A stretch of DNA of 64,000 nt from Paralithodes platypus (Eukaryota > Arthropoda > Malacostraca > Decapoda > Lithodidae): contig CM064519.1 of assembly GCA_032716605.1 (NCBI GenBank), positions 27,004,708 to 27,068,707 of the forward strand, given 5' to 3'. Positions 40,292 through 51,305 of the stretch are shown piece after piece. The notes beneath the pieces are model-generated. The model saw nothing but the letters and a program-made list of their open reading frames with translations, made no database searches and was not told where the DNA came from. Within the stretch, counting starts at the first letter, position 1, and each line of letters starts with the position of its first letter. The translations under genes were made by a program, and so were the position numbers.

Positions 40292-41128
40292 GGGCCTGCA
40301 GACGTTAGGGTCTTTATAAGCTATTGCAAAAGTTATGGTCTTTATAAGCTATTGCAGACGTTATGGTCTTTATAAGCTATTGCAGACGTTAGGGTCTTTA
40401 TAAGCTATTGCAGACGTTAGGGTCTTTATAAGTTATTGCAGTCGTTAGGGTCTTTATAAGCTATTGCAGATGTTAGGGTCTTTATAAGCTATTGCAGACA
40501 TTAGGGTCTTTATAAACTATTGCAAACGTTAGGGTCTTTATAAGCTATTGCAAACGTAAAGGTCTTTATAAGCTATTGCAGGTGTTAAGATCTTTATAAG
40601 CTATTGCAGACATTAGGGTCTTTATAAGCTACTGCAGACGTTAGGGTCTTTATAAGCTATAGCAGACGATAGGGTCTTTATAACCTATTACAGACGTTAG
40701 GGTCTTTATAATCTATTGCAGACGTTAGGGTCTTAATAAGCTATTGCAGACGTTAGGGTCTTTATAAGCTATTGAAGACGTTAGGGTCTTTATGAGCTAT
40801 TGCAGACGTTAGGGTCTTTATGAGCTATTGCAGACGTTAGGGTCTCTATAAGCTATTGCAAACGTTAGGGTCTTTATAAGCTATTGCAATCGTTAGGGTC
40901 TTTATAAGCTATTGCAGACGTTAGGGTCTTTATAATCTTTTGCAAACGTTAGGGTCTTCATAAGCTATTGCAGACGTTAGGGTCTTTATAATCTATTGCA
41001 GACGTTAGGGTCTTTATAAGCTATTGCAAACGTTAGGGTCTTTATAAGCTATTGCAAACGTTAGGGTCTTTATAAGCTATTGCAAACGTTAGGGTCTTTA
41101 TAAGCTATTGCAAACGTTAGGGTCTTTC
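40292..41128. repeat. 28-bp satellite containing TTAGGG, ~29 units
   Basis: The unit is GCAGACGTTAGGGTCTTTAT followed by AAGCTATT. Point variants (GACATT, GATGTT, AAACGTT) are scattered through it. It is a head-to-tail array without unique spacers. Confidence 0.95.
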
Positions 41129-41189
41129 ATAAATAAGAATCTATTCTGTGCAATTATATACATTTAATGCACAGCGGCTTTCATATCTT

Positions 41190-41520
41190 CTGATCTAACT
41201 ACCATTTCCTATTGGGGCAGAGAAAACCGTGTTACCTTTAATGCTTCCAAAACCCAATTTCTCCATCTAACTACTCTCCATGAACTCCCAGAGAACTATC
41301 CATTATACTTCAACAATAAAAATATCAACCCTTCATCTTCTCTCAATATTCTCGGTGTATCTTTCCCTCATCCTATGAATTAGATTGTTTCAAACTCTGT
41401 GTGTCCAGACATTTTGGCTAGAAAATTCCTTGATTTCGACCCTAACACTCTTTTAACTCTGGGGGAGGCACTCGTCACAGCTAGATTTGCCTTTTGTCTC
41501 CCTCATGCAAAAAAAAACAG

Positions 41521-41562
<42 letters not shown>
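41190..41562 (+). pseudogene. Internally deleted LINE 3' copy with polyA
   Basis: Reads VTFNASKTQFLHLTTL and SLNILGVSFP (the block after the YADD box), then jumps directly to the 3' UTR also seen at 35500-35640 and 52130-52262, and ends in a ~40-A tract at 41522-41562. The RT C-terminus is deleted. Confidence 0.72.
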
Positions 41563-41563
<1 letters not shown>

Positions 41564-41869
41564 ACTTGGACTGTTCCGATGTACAGTATATAATGTCCCT
41601 CCCCGACAATAAACTAAACCTGGCAATTGACGTCGGAGAATTCCCCCAGGCTGTATCTCAGATGTTGTGCTGCTCGCTGCCGCCTATATTATTCAACTCG
41701 TGAAAAAGCCACTGTCCTCACATGTCCGCCTTCTTTCGCCAGCGTTTACGGTCATTATTTATAGAGGCTGCTGATAGTGGTGGTGGTGGTGGTGGCGGGA
41801 GGGAGCAAGCGGATAGGCTGGAAAAATGCTACTGGCAGGGGAAATAACTGAAGTGGGTATCGATTGGAA

Positions 41870-43800
41870 AGAGAATTGAAGAGGGGGAGGGTTGACTGCA
41901 AGGTGGAGGGTTGACTGGAAGGGGGAGGGTTGACTGGAAGGTGGAGAGTTGACTGGAAGGGGGAGGGTTGACTGGAAGGTGGAGGGTTGACTGGAAGGGG
42001 GAGGGTTGACTGGAAGGTGGAGAGTTGACTGGAAGGGGGAGGGTTGACTGGAAGGGGGAGGGGTGACTGGAAGGGGGAGGGTCGACTGGAAGGGGGAGGG
42101 TTGACTGGAGGGGGAGGCTCGACTGAAATGGGGAAGGTTGACTGGAAGGGGGAGGGTTGACTGGAAGGGGAAAGGTTGACTGGAAGGTGGAGGGTTGACT
42201 GGAAAGGGGAGGGTTGACTGGAAGGTGGAGGGTTGACTGGAAGGGGGAAGGTTGATTGGAAGGGGGAGGGTTGACTGGAAGGTGGAGGGTTGACTGGAAG
42301 GGGGAGGGGTGACTGGAAGGGGGAAGGTTGACTGGAAGGGGGAGGGTCGACTGGAAGTGGGAGGGTTGACTGGAAGGTGGAGGGTTGACTGGAAGGTGGA
42401 GGGTTGACTGGAAGGGGGAGGGTTGACTGGAAGGGGGAGGGTAGACTGGAAGGTGGAGGGTTGACTGGAAGGTGGAGGGTTGACTGGAAGGGGGAGGGTT
42501 GACTGGAAGGTGGAGGGTTGACTAGAAGGGGGAAGGTTAACTGGAAGGGGGAGGGTTGACTGGAAGGGGGAGGGTCGACTGGAAGGGGGAGGGTTGACTG
42601 GAAGGGCGGAGGGTTGACTGGAAGAGGGAGGGTTGACTGGAAGGGGGAGGGTCGACTGGAAGGGGGAGGGTCGACTGGAAGGGCGAGGGTTGACTGGAAG
42701 TGGGAGGGTTGACTGGAAGGTGGACGGTTGACTGGAAGGGGGAGAGTTGACTGGAAGTGGGAGGGTTGACTGGAAGGGGGAGGGTTGACTGGAAGTGGGA
42801 GGGTTGACTGGAAGGGGGAGGGTTGACTGGAAGTGGGAGGGTTGGCTGGAAGGGGGAGGGTTGACTGGAAGTGGGAGGGTTGACTGGAAGTGGGAGGGTT
42901 GACTGGAAGTGGGAGGGTTGACTGGAAGTGGGAGGGTTGACTGGAAGGGGGAGGGTTGACTGGAAGGGGGAGGGTTGACTGGAAGGTGGAGGGTTGACTG
43001 GAAGGGGGAGGGTTGACTGGAAGGGGGAGGGTTGACTGGAAGGTGGAGGGTTGAGAAGAAGGGAGAAGGTAGACTGGAAGGGGGAGGGTTGACTGGAAGG
43101 GGGAGGGTCGACTGGAAGGGGGTCGACAGGGAGGGTTGACTGGAAGGGGAGGGTAGACTGGAAGGTGGAGGGTTGACTGAAGGGGAGGGTAGACTGGAAG
43201 GTGGAGGGTTGACTGGAAGGTGGAGGGTTGACTAGAAGGGGAGGTTAACTGGAAGGGGGAGGGTTGACTGGAAGGGGGAGGGTGACTGGAAGGGGAGGGT
43301 CGCTGGAAGGGGGAGGGTCGACTGGAAGGGCGAGGGTTGACTGGAAGTGGGAGGGTTGACTGGAAGGGGGACGGTTGACTGGAAGGGGGAGAGTTGACTG
43401 GAAGTGGGAGGGTTGACTGGAAGGGGGAGGGTTGACTGGAAGTGGGAGGGTTGACTGGAAGGGGGAGGGTTGACTGGAAGTGGGAGGGTTGACTGGAAGG
43501 GGGAGGGTTGACTGGAAGTGGGAGGGTTGACTGGAAGTGGGAGGGTTGACTGGAAGGGGGAGGGTTGACTGGAAGGGGGAGGGTTGACTGGAAGGGGGAG
43601 GGTCGACTGGAAAGGGGAGGCTCGACTGGAAGTGGGAGGGTTGACTGGAAGTGGGAGGGTTGACTGGAAGGGGGAGGGTTGACTGGAAATGGGAGGGTTG
43701 ACTGGAAGGGGGAGGGTAGACTGGAAGGTGGAGGGTTGACTGGAAAGGGGAAGGTCGACTGGAAGGGGGAGGGTAGACTGGAAGGGAGAGGGTAGACCAA
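41870..43800. repeat. 19-bp minisatellite, about 100 units
   Basis: The unit is GGTTGACTGGAAGGGGGAG with variants GGTGGAG, AGTGGGA, GGTCGACT and GGTAGACT. Segments around 42450-42900 recur around 43190-43560 in the same variant order, showing a higher-order duplication of about 0.7 kb. Because 19 is not divisible by three and the minus strand of the unit has no stop in any frame, a 681-codon Pro/Ser/Gln open frame results. I do not regard that as a gene. Confidence 0.95.
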
Positions 43801-43990
43801 CTAGGGCGGGGAAGCCACTAGAGAGGGGAAATGACAGGTAGCCTATAGGTTAAAAAAAAAAAAAAGGGTAAGTGAACATAAAACACATGCCTGATTTAGG
43901 ATAATTTCAGTATAGTGAACGTTTCATTATATTGAAAATATCCTTATCGGTTGACTGACATTAGCGTTTTATTATGAAACGCCGTTGTTA

Positions 43991-44201
43991 AGCTGATATC
44001 ACACGAGAGCTTTTTGAGTGAACATTCGATCATCAAAATTTTTCTGGCAACACTTATGGAAGATTTGGCACTGGTATCGGAAACTTTCCTGATGGTAGCT
44101 AAATTAAGGTAACCGAAATATCTAAAATGTTGACATCAGAAGCTGCCAGATCAGTATTGAGCATAAATGTTGAAGGAAAAAGCGCTTGTGTGATACCGGC
44201 T
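43991..44201. mobile_element. TTA-flanked inverted-repeat element (MITE family 2), copy 1
   Basis: Starts AGCTGATATCACACGAGAGC and ends GCGCTTGTGTGATACCGGCT. Shares its interior (CATTCGAT.ATCAAAA, TCTGGCAACA, AGCTGCCAGATCAGT) with 61138-61348 and, more diverged, with 45872-46074. Confidence 0.85.
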
Positions 44202-44464
44202 TAAGTCAAGGCTGGTTCTGTACCATTAATATCATAGGCCTTAATTTTCATCTAGATTAGGGCTCCAGGATATATTAGTATCTTCCTAAGTTTAATCACT
44301 TCTTCCTTAGCGCATATCCTATCTGCCCACCACATTTTGTGACAATCGGTACAATACTCTGTATGATATCTTGTTTACAGACAGACGAACAAATAAGTGG
44401 AAGCTATAACATAACCTCCGTCCAACTTTGTTGGCGGAGTTAACAAAGTAATTTACTACTGTGT

Positions 44465-44556
44465 ATGTATGTGTGTGTGTGTGTCTGTGTGCGTGTGTGT
44501 GTCTGTGTGCGTGTGTGTGTCTGTGTGCGTGTGTGTGTATCTGTGTGTGTGTGTGT
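44465..44556. repeat. (GT)n microsatellite with CTGTGTGC variants
   Basis: A 90-bp GT tract with a ~24-bp sub-period from regularly spaced CTGTGTGCGTG words. Confidence 0.93.
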
Positions 44557-45070
44557 TGGACGTCAATCAACAAAGCAGCGGCAGTTCTTCGTGGGTAGAG
44601 GTTGGGGAGCCAAGGGAGGGAAAATAGCCTGGGGGAGTGTAAGTAGAAGAGCGGTGGCAGCCGGGGGGAAAGATAGCAACTTGGGAGGGAGGGGGGAGGG
44701 GGAGGGGGAGGTTGTCTGGTAAGGGGAAACAGACTCCGTGTGAATAGGCAAGGGGGAGGGGAGAGGGGTGGCGGCGACCAGCATATGAGAGTGTTGATGT
44801 GCCTCCCAGGAATAATGGTTGGAATGTTTAGCCAAGGCAGGTGTGGTAGCGCTCTCTTGTTTCACTCGCTCTCTCTCTCTCTCTCTCTCTCTTCATTTCC
44901 TTACATAATTTTTCTGTCTTTGATTGTCCAGACCCCTCCGTTTCAAGCCATTTAGTCATTACATTCACCTCACATTTGATTATTCATCCGTTTTCTTCCT
45001 CCCACATTCGAGAGCCACGGCCGTTCTTACAGTTCCCCCTCGTTGTTTTTATGTGCCCGTATCAAGTAAG
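44557..45070. other. G-rich then CT-rich low-complexity stretch
   Basis: GGGAGGGGGAGG-type sequence around 44685-44765 and a (CT)n run at 44868-44892. No coding motif. Confidence 0.6.
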
Positions 45071-45071
45071 G

Positions 45072-45447
45072 GTAAAGGGTTTATTTTTTGGTCGATTATT
45101 TCATATACATATTATTTGTTCTAGTTTTCTCCCTACATCTCCATCAAACTTTAAAAAAAAAAAAAACATTCATTAGATCTCCCTTCCAGATAAATTTGTA
45201 CTGTACATATTTCGGTTGAAAAATTTCCCGGCCGAAGGCCGAATCTTCAAAAATTACAGGCTCACTATCGTTCGCCAGGAAAAAAATCGCCACCTAAATA
45301 ACACGAAAGGTCTTAATATTGACAAAGAAATGGGACAAAAGGAAAACAAACGACAAAATAATAGGGCAAGCATCTTAAAATCTGAACACTAATGGGGCTA
45401 AACATGAGGGAGAAGAGGGTCTAGAAAAGCGACCTATCTCCCCTTAA
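45072..45447 (+). mobile_element. TTAA-type short element (MITE family 1), copy
   Basis: Family core ATTTCCCGGCCGAAGGCCGA, GGCTCACTATCGTTCGCCAG, AAAAATCGCCACCTAAAT and ACTAATGGGGCTAAACATGA; ends ATCTCCCC-TTAA at 45444-45447. The other terminus is eroded. An A-run interrupts the first third. Confidence 0.82.
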
Positions 45448-45870
45448 CCCATTGAAGCTCTGACGCGTTTTAGAAGTTTATTTTGGCTATCATTAGACGA
45501 TTTTATGCATCATAGGAAGGATCTGTGGGCATTAAAAGGGTAAATACAATCTCAATCAATCCTTTGACTTCTGTATACCGTTATTAATCTGAATAAAATC
45601 GTCTAATAGTAGCCAGAAAACAGAACAGAAACGCGTATTGGAGTTTAAAAGGGTTAATAACTAGGGGATTGCTCTCTCTATTGAATTTCTCAGCACTTTG
45701 ACGTGTGTTTCTTAAACTTTCTTGTTACACTTTATACCAGCTTAAGTTTTAGTCAAAGGTTTAGGATACTACTTCTGCCGCCACACCTTCTATGTCATTC
45801 TCATTCCCTATTCTGTCCCACCATCTTGCTCTACCGGCAATTCTCAGACATTTCCTACCCAGCACACCGA
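45448..45870. other. Unassigned stretch
   Basis: Contains a short imperfect inverted repeat (TTTTGGCTATCATTAGACGA at 45481 against CGTCTAATAGTAGCCAGAAA at 45600). Otherwise nothing recognised. Confidence 0.45.
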
Positions 45871-45871
45871 G

Positions 45872-46074
45872 GGTCTAAAGAGGATGCCACACGAGAACAA
45901 TTGTTAATATTCGATACAATTCTGGAGTCTTGTGCACTGTTTTCGGAAACTATAGTGAAGTTAGATTAATTTCAGTGAAGGAACTACTGTATTTAAAACG
46001 TATGCTCTATTAGCTGCCAGACCAGTGTTGACGATAAATATTGAGGGTCTAGTAGCTTGTGTGATACTGCCTTC
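45872..46074. mobile_element. MITE family 2, diverged copy
   Basis: Ends resemble GATGCCACACGAGAAC and GCTTGTGTGATACTGCC, with interior matches TTCGATACAATTCTGG and TAGCTGCCAGACCAGTGTTG. Confidence 0.65.
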
Positions 46075-46165
46075 GTGCTGTTTACACACACTTTATCTCC
46101 ACACAGTACTGCCGGTGCGAAAGTTACCTCAAGCATACCTATTATACAGTATATGCAGTACATAG

Positions 46166-46168
<3 letters not shown>

Positions 46169-46236
<68 letters not shown>

Positions 46237-46262
46237 GATAGATAGATAGATAGATATATAGA
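46169..46262. repeat. (TA)n followed by (GATA)n
   Basis: About 60 bp of TA then five GATA/TAGA units. Confidence 0.95.
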
Positions 46263-46554
46263 TATAGATATATATGCAGTATATACGTATACGTAAATTC
46301 GAGTAAAAATACCTGGACGAATGGAGGTTGAAGGAGTTTAGGTCGTAAGAAGGGGGGAAGACTGACTGGGAAAGAGTGTTCTAGAGTTTATTGAAGAAAC
46401 AACAGAAGGCAGAGACATGTTTCACTCGTGAGTGAGAAAGTTGCGCAGATTATAAGTGAGAGAGTGATGGGAGGAGGCGTGTGCTACCTGGTCTCTGCAA
46501 AGGTAATGGTAGCCAGTGAGATACCTCTGAAGAACATTGTTGATTGTACTAGCG

Positions 46555-46556
<2 letters not shown>

Positions 46557-46631
<75 letters not shown>
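46557..46631. repeat. (GA)n microsatellite
   Basis: An uninterrupted ~75-bp GA tract. The open frames across it are artefacts. Confidence 0.96.
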
Positions 46632-46634
<3 letters not shown>

Positions 46635-46852
46635 TCTGTAACATTCCTGCTGGTGGGAAAATAGTAGGGAGAGCTAGTAAGACAAGGACATTTGATGCGA
46701 CGAGATGCTTTGAATTCCTGCTTGTATAGAAGAACTGCAAGTGCATAACCCATCTCCCTGTAAAACCCAAGAGACAGCCATCCAGTGAACTTAGATGTCT
46801 AGCCACTCATAATAGGTAGCTTGAACAACAGGGACCTTGGTTAAGAGGCTAT

Positions 46853-47208
46853 AGGCTGATTTTTTGGTCTATTAATTAATTTGCATATTTATTTTTTAGT
46901 TTCCTAGCTAGACCTCCATCAAGCTTAGACAAAAACCCCCTAGTCCCCCCTTTAAGACAAGTTTGCACATTTTTCGGTAGAAAATGTCCCGGCCAAAGGC
47001 CGATACCTCTTAAAATTACAGGCTCGCTATTGCTCACCAGGAAAAAATCGACACCTAAATGGTATGAAAGGTCTAAAATTGACAACGAAATGGGTCGAAA
47101 GGTGTGAAAATCGTCAAACTAATAGGCCGCACGTCTTAAAACCTAAACACTAATGGGGCTAAACATGAGGAAGAACGGGGACCAGAAAAACGACCCTCCT
47201 CCCCTTAA
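46853..47208 (+). mobile_element. TTAA-type short element (MITE family 1), copy
   Basis: Core AATGTCCCGGCCAAAGGCCG, GGCTCGCTATTGCTCACCAG, AAATCGACACCTAAATGG; ends TCCTCCCC-TTAA at 47205-47208. The left terminus has diverged. Confidence 0.82.
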
Positions 47209-47266
47209 CTTGACAGAGAGTAAATGACAGCAACTCGAACATGTACCCACCACAGGCGTTAAATAG

Positions 47267-47598
47267 TTAAGGGGAAATTATATTCATTTATATTATTATT
47301 TAACTATTTATTTCTTTTTTCTTTTTCAGTTTGCTCCCTAGACCTCCTTCAAGCTTTAAATGATACCCTCTAGATCCCCTTTCGAGATTAATTTGCACAT
47401 TCTTCAGTAGACAAATTTAACGGCTAAAGGTCGGTTCCTTCTAATTTGCAGGCTCGTTATTGCTCGCCAGGAAAAAGATCGACACCTAGTTCGAACGTAG
47501 GTTCTTAAAATTGACAAATAGATGGGGCGAAAGGTTATAAGATCTCAAAACTAATGGGGCTAAACATGAGGGAAAAAGGTCCTGAAGAAAACCCTTAA
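47267..47598 (+). mobile_element. TTAA-type short element (MITE family 1), copy
   Basis: Starts TTAA-GGGGAAATTATATT at 47267 and ends ACCC-TTAA at 47598, with the family core between. The right end has lost CTC. Confidence 0.82.
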
Positions 47599-47796
47599 AA
47601 TATGGAAATCGAGTTTGTAACCAAGCACAACCTATGCCCTCTCTCCACCTCTATTTTAAATTTCCATTCATGAATTATGAAAATAAGTTTCAGGTAATAT
47701 AACACACGATAGTAACCTCCAACCTATATAGCGTCATGGCAATAGCTTGAAGGTTTTCTAAATGATAAACGTACTTCAGTAAATTTTCATGGATAC

Positions 47797-49620
47797 ATAC
47801 ATACATACATAACATTTTAAGACTGAGTGTTCCACACATAAGTGCAGTTTCAGTCTCCTGTCCTAATGGCGGCGTTCCAGGCAACCCTGTTAAGGGCTGC
47901 TTCACTTGTCAAGTTCTTGGATTTGAGATCGGCGCGTATAGTCCGATCCCAGGTCTTCCTCGGTCCACCCCTTGGTGCAGCTCCCTCCACAATCACAGAC
48001 CTGCATTTTTTCACCCAATTTTGTTCATCCATTCTCTCCACATGTCCATACCATCCCAGTCTACTTGTACGCATCACCTCCTTAATACTCTTTATACCTA
48101 AACGTCTCCTCAGGTCAACATTTGTTATTCTATCCTGTAGCCTGGCCCCACACATCCATCTCCCCATTCTCATCTCATTATGCTCCATTCTGTTGACATC
48201 CTCTACTTTAACGGCCCATGTTTCTGAGGCATACGTCATTGCACTTCTAACACATGAGGCATACACCTTTCCCTTCAGGGGGAGAGGCATTCTTTTCATG
48301 GTCAGGATTGGCATCAGTTCTCTGAACTTCCCCCAGCCACATTTAATTATAGCAACAGTGGCAGAGATGGTATCTCCTAGGTAACAAAACTTGTTCACCA
48401 GCTCCAAAGACTCATTTCCAAAATTCACAGCCACAGGATCATCACTTAACACTAGCTCGCCTTTGCACACTACGCACTCAAATTTCTCTATTTCTGACTT
48501 ATCCTTCGGCAGGGGTCCCTTTATTCTACTACAGCGCTTACTCCCATGGTGTACCCAACATCGACAGATGCTACATTGAATTGAGTTAACGCCCACTCCC
48601 TTTCCACACACTGCACATGGGTATGCACCGCTCTTTTTCACATTGCCTGGTCTCAATCTACAATGCATAACCTTGGTTTTGTTAATATTGACTCTTAAAC
48701 CCTTGCTCGCCATGCCCTCTCTCCACTCTCTGAATTTGGCCTCAGCATCTTGCATACTGTCAGCTATTTGGACTAATCGTCTGCATAAAACAGTTCCAAC
48801 GGGAGTCCGCCTCTAAAAACTCTAGACAGTGCCTCCAAGACCATAATAAAGAGGAGGGGGCTTAACACTGAACCCTGATGGACTCCAACACGGACTGCGA
48901 ACTCATCACTCAGTACACCCTTCACCCTCACCGCACTTCGCAAATCCTCATACATCTTCATTATCACATGCACCAGCCACTCTTCCACACCAAGTTTCCT
49001 CATAGCCCACTGCACAACATCTCTAGGCATCCTATCAAAGGCCTTCTCCAGGTCTACAAACACAAAGTAAAGATCCCTGCCTTTTAGTAAGTATCTTTCC
49101 TGTATCTGCCTGACTATGAAGATAGCATCGGTTGTACCCCGTCCTGGCATAAAACCAAACTGCATATCATCAATACTCAATAGAGATGCTTTGCCTGATC
49201 AAACCCTCAAGGACTCTCTCACAGACCTTCATGATTTGGTCAAGCATTTTCAGGCCCCTATAATTTCCTCTATCTAGCGCATCCCCTTTTCCTTTGTATA
49301 TGTTTACTAATACACTTTTGAGCCAGTCCTCTGGGATTTTCTCATCTTTAATAATGGTGTTTATCAACTCAGTGACTAAGTTTACACCTGTCTCCCCTGA
49401 GGCTTTTATCATCTCAGCGACAATGGCAGAGCAACCTGGAGCTTTACCGTCCTTCATTTTATTGAGTGCGTCGCTCACTACAGCTGGTGCTATCAAAGGA
49501 GGGGGCCCAGATGTTGGTTTTTCGATACTAAGCTGTTCTTTATCCCATTAAAACTCTACATTTAGCAATCGTTCATAATGTGCCTTCCATGCTACTCTGA
49601 TTTCATTTTCTTCATACACA
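47797..49620 (-). pseudogene. RTE-like LINE with embedded zinc finger, two frameshifts and a stop
   Basis: Leftward reading begins next to the (TA)n at 49620 with VYEENEIRVAWKAHYERLL. A TAA (near 49548) follows, then KDGKAPGCSAIVAEMIK and GNYRGLKMLDQIMKVCERVL. Next is a frameshift near 49180, QFGFMPGRGTTDAIF, FVDLEKAFDRMPRD, GVHQGSVLSPLLF and LFYADD. A second frameshift sits within the codons after YADD (near 48775), then VNINKTKVMHC. A Cys/His cluster CAVCGKGVGVNSIQCSICRCWVHH...FECVVC (PHD-like, residues ~45-100 of the last segment) is inserted before FCYLGDTIS. It ends with LGWYGHVERMDEQNW and GGPRKTWDRT, a ~50-bp 3' UTR and a (CATA)n tail at 47797-47815. Element 32216-33335 is a sister. 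Confidence 0.9.
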
Positions 49621-49630
49621 ATCATATATC

Positions 49631-49634
<4 letters not shown>

Positions 49635-49700
<66 letters not shown>
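49635..49700. repeat. (TA)n microsatellite
   Basis: A TA tract of about 60 bp directly next to the upstream limit of the RTE-like element. Confidence 0.95.
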
Positions 49701-49704
<4 letters not shown>

Positions 49705-49789
49705 ATTAATATATCCTCCAAATACATCAGGAACATTACTAAAATATATATGAAGGTGACCAGTGTCTGCTTAGTGAAGCGTCTACCCC

Positions 49790-50023
49790 TTCTATCTCTC
49801 TCTCTCTGGCTATGACTATTCTTCTTCCTCCCCATTCTTCTCCTCTACTCTCCCCTCCTCCTCTCCCTCTCTCTCTCCCCTCCCCCCCTCTCTCTCTCTG
49901 CTCCCCCTCCGGCCCCGTCCATCTCTGCCACCATATATCACGACACACACCTCCACCAATTTCTACACCACTTGTTTCTCGCATTTTTGTTGACGGTAGC
50001 ATGCTCCATCTTTTTCCCTGCTG

Positions 50024-50067
<44 letters not shown>
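49790..50067. repeat. CT-rich low-complexity tract ending in (TA)n
   Basis: TCTCTC-rich polypyrimidine sequence at 49790-49910 and 50020-50037, then (TA)n at 50038-50067. Confidence 0.85.
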
Positions 50068-50069
<2 letters not shown>

Positions 50070-50099
50070 AGTATATATCACAAATACACGTGAGCCACT

Positions 50100-50214
50100 A
50101 AATGTTTCTAATCTCTCAGTGGGGTTCGAACCGCCGAACTGCCGTGGTGTAGTTGATTAAAGCGTCGGCTATCGTCCTGACGGTCGGCGGTTCGAACCCC
50201 ACTGAGAGATTAGA

Positions 50215-50219
<5 letters not shown>
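50100..50219 (+). mobile_element. tRNA-like SINE head within a 30-bp inverted repeat
   Basis: ATGTTTCTAATCTCTCAGTG at 50100 onward, followed by GGGTTCGAACC, is repeated in reverse complement at 50190-50219. Between them lies a tRNA-like segment with A box TGGTGTAGTTGATTAAAGC and B box GGTTCGAACCCC. (TA)n tracts flank both sides. It looks like a foldback made from two SINE pieces. Confidence 0.65.

Positions 50220-50264
<45 letters not shown>
50218..50264. repeat. (TA)n microsatellite
   Basis: A 46-bp TA tract after the inverted tRNA-like segment. Confidence 0.95.
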
Positions 50265-50267
<3 letters not shown>

Positions 50268-50610
50268 TGATTAAGTTTAGCCTGCGGTGATCCCCAGGTT
50301 TGGTTCCAGGCCGAGACTGTATTTATCTCAAGTAGTTCTCTATAAGATTGAAAGACTTGCCACTGTCATGAGAGACATGGCTTTCCCGAATGCCTCCTTC
50401 ACTCAGGGATTTCACCCACCACTCACTGCACGAGTACAGTTAATTTCAGGGAAATGAACCACGTGTCTATACAGAAAAAGTTGGCATTAATACAAAATAT
50501 CTCCAATATGTCTTGAGTCAGCTTCATTAGAGTGACTCTGGTTTGAAATGTGATCATTGCAGCAGTAGGCCATGATCCTTCAGAGACATTTGGTAGCCAA
50601 GGAGTTCATG

Positions 50611-50648
50611 TTGACATTCAACAACAACAAGTTGTTGTTGAATGTCAA
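50611..50648. repeat. Perfect 18-bp-arm palindrome
   Basis: TTGACATTCAACAACAAC, then AA, then GTTGTTGTTGAATGTCAA: a hairpin with a 2-nt loop. Confidence 0.92.
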
Positions 50649-50934
50649 TAGTTCGCAACAACATAACAAACCCGGGAGTACTAATGTGTTGAAGGTCTGT
50701 AACATAATCATTCTGCGTTATTTACAGTGCCATTATATAAATATATCTGTTGACCTCGATGAATGAGGCAGTGAATTGAACCACCATTGTTCTTGATCTC
50801 ACTGCCAAAGTAAATTAGTCTATCCAATACATCAATAGTCGTTCCACATATGGACATATATATGGCCCTTTGCCTCCCTCATCCACATAGAAAAAACAAA
50901 ACAAAACAAAAAACAAAAACTGAACAACTGCATT
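50649..50934. other. Unassigned stretch with A-rich tract
   Basis: GCCTCCCTCATCCACATAG followed by AAAACAAAACAAAACAAAAA (50870-50920) resembles the end of the LINE 3' UTR seen at 35600 and 52230 plus an A-rich tail. Confidence 0.45.
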
Positions 50935-51305
50935 CGACAGGCCACCAAATCTTTGTACTGTGTATCTTAGTCCAATATACCTTTATTCCCAGTTCTCCAA
51001 CTCGTTCAGTGCTTTAAGAGCCAGTACGAAAATCTCCAATGACCCTGCTAGAATCACATCATCTGCAAAGTCAAAGTTAGTGATCCAAAAAGTACTGATA
51101 AATGCTCCACAGCAAATTTGTAACACTGCCAGCCATTCAAATATTGAAAAGTGAAGGCGTTGGAACGCACCCCAGACAGTCATACTCTTGAGATCACAGG
51201 GAATAAAAAAGACGTCCACCCACCACAATTAACAACACTCTCGGTTTCTGAATATAGTCCAGACACCAGATCAATGATTGTAATGGGGATCCCACGTAGA
51301 CACAG
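50935..51305 (-). pseudogene. Degenerate LINE RT core fragment
   Basis: Minus-strand reading in shifting frames gives IIDLVSGLYSETESVVNCGG, then GCVPTPSLFN, then NFDFADDVILAGSLEIFVL (catalytic box), then LGIKVYWTKI. This is the ordered RT core of a LINE with the FADDVV-type box and LGLKVSWTK motif. At least three frameshifts or stops are needed to read through it. Confidence 0.72.

Noticed and set aside
40292..41128. CRISPR-like array (28-bp repeats)
   Set aside because: Units are directly tandem with no unique spacers, in an animal genome; same for the 28-bp and 31-bp arrays at 61381 and 62221.
41755..43800. 681-residue Pro/Ser/Gln open frame on the minus strand
   Set aside because: It is the translation of the 19-bp minisatellite, whose minus strand lacks stops in all three frames; no non-repetitive domain or plausible start context.
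44319..44722. Cys/Val- and His/Thr-rich frames
   Set aside because: Translations of the (GT)n/(CA)n microsatellite.
46428..46806. Frames rich in Arg-Glu or Ser-Leu
   Set aside because: Translations of the (GA)n/(CT)n microsatellite.
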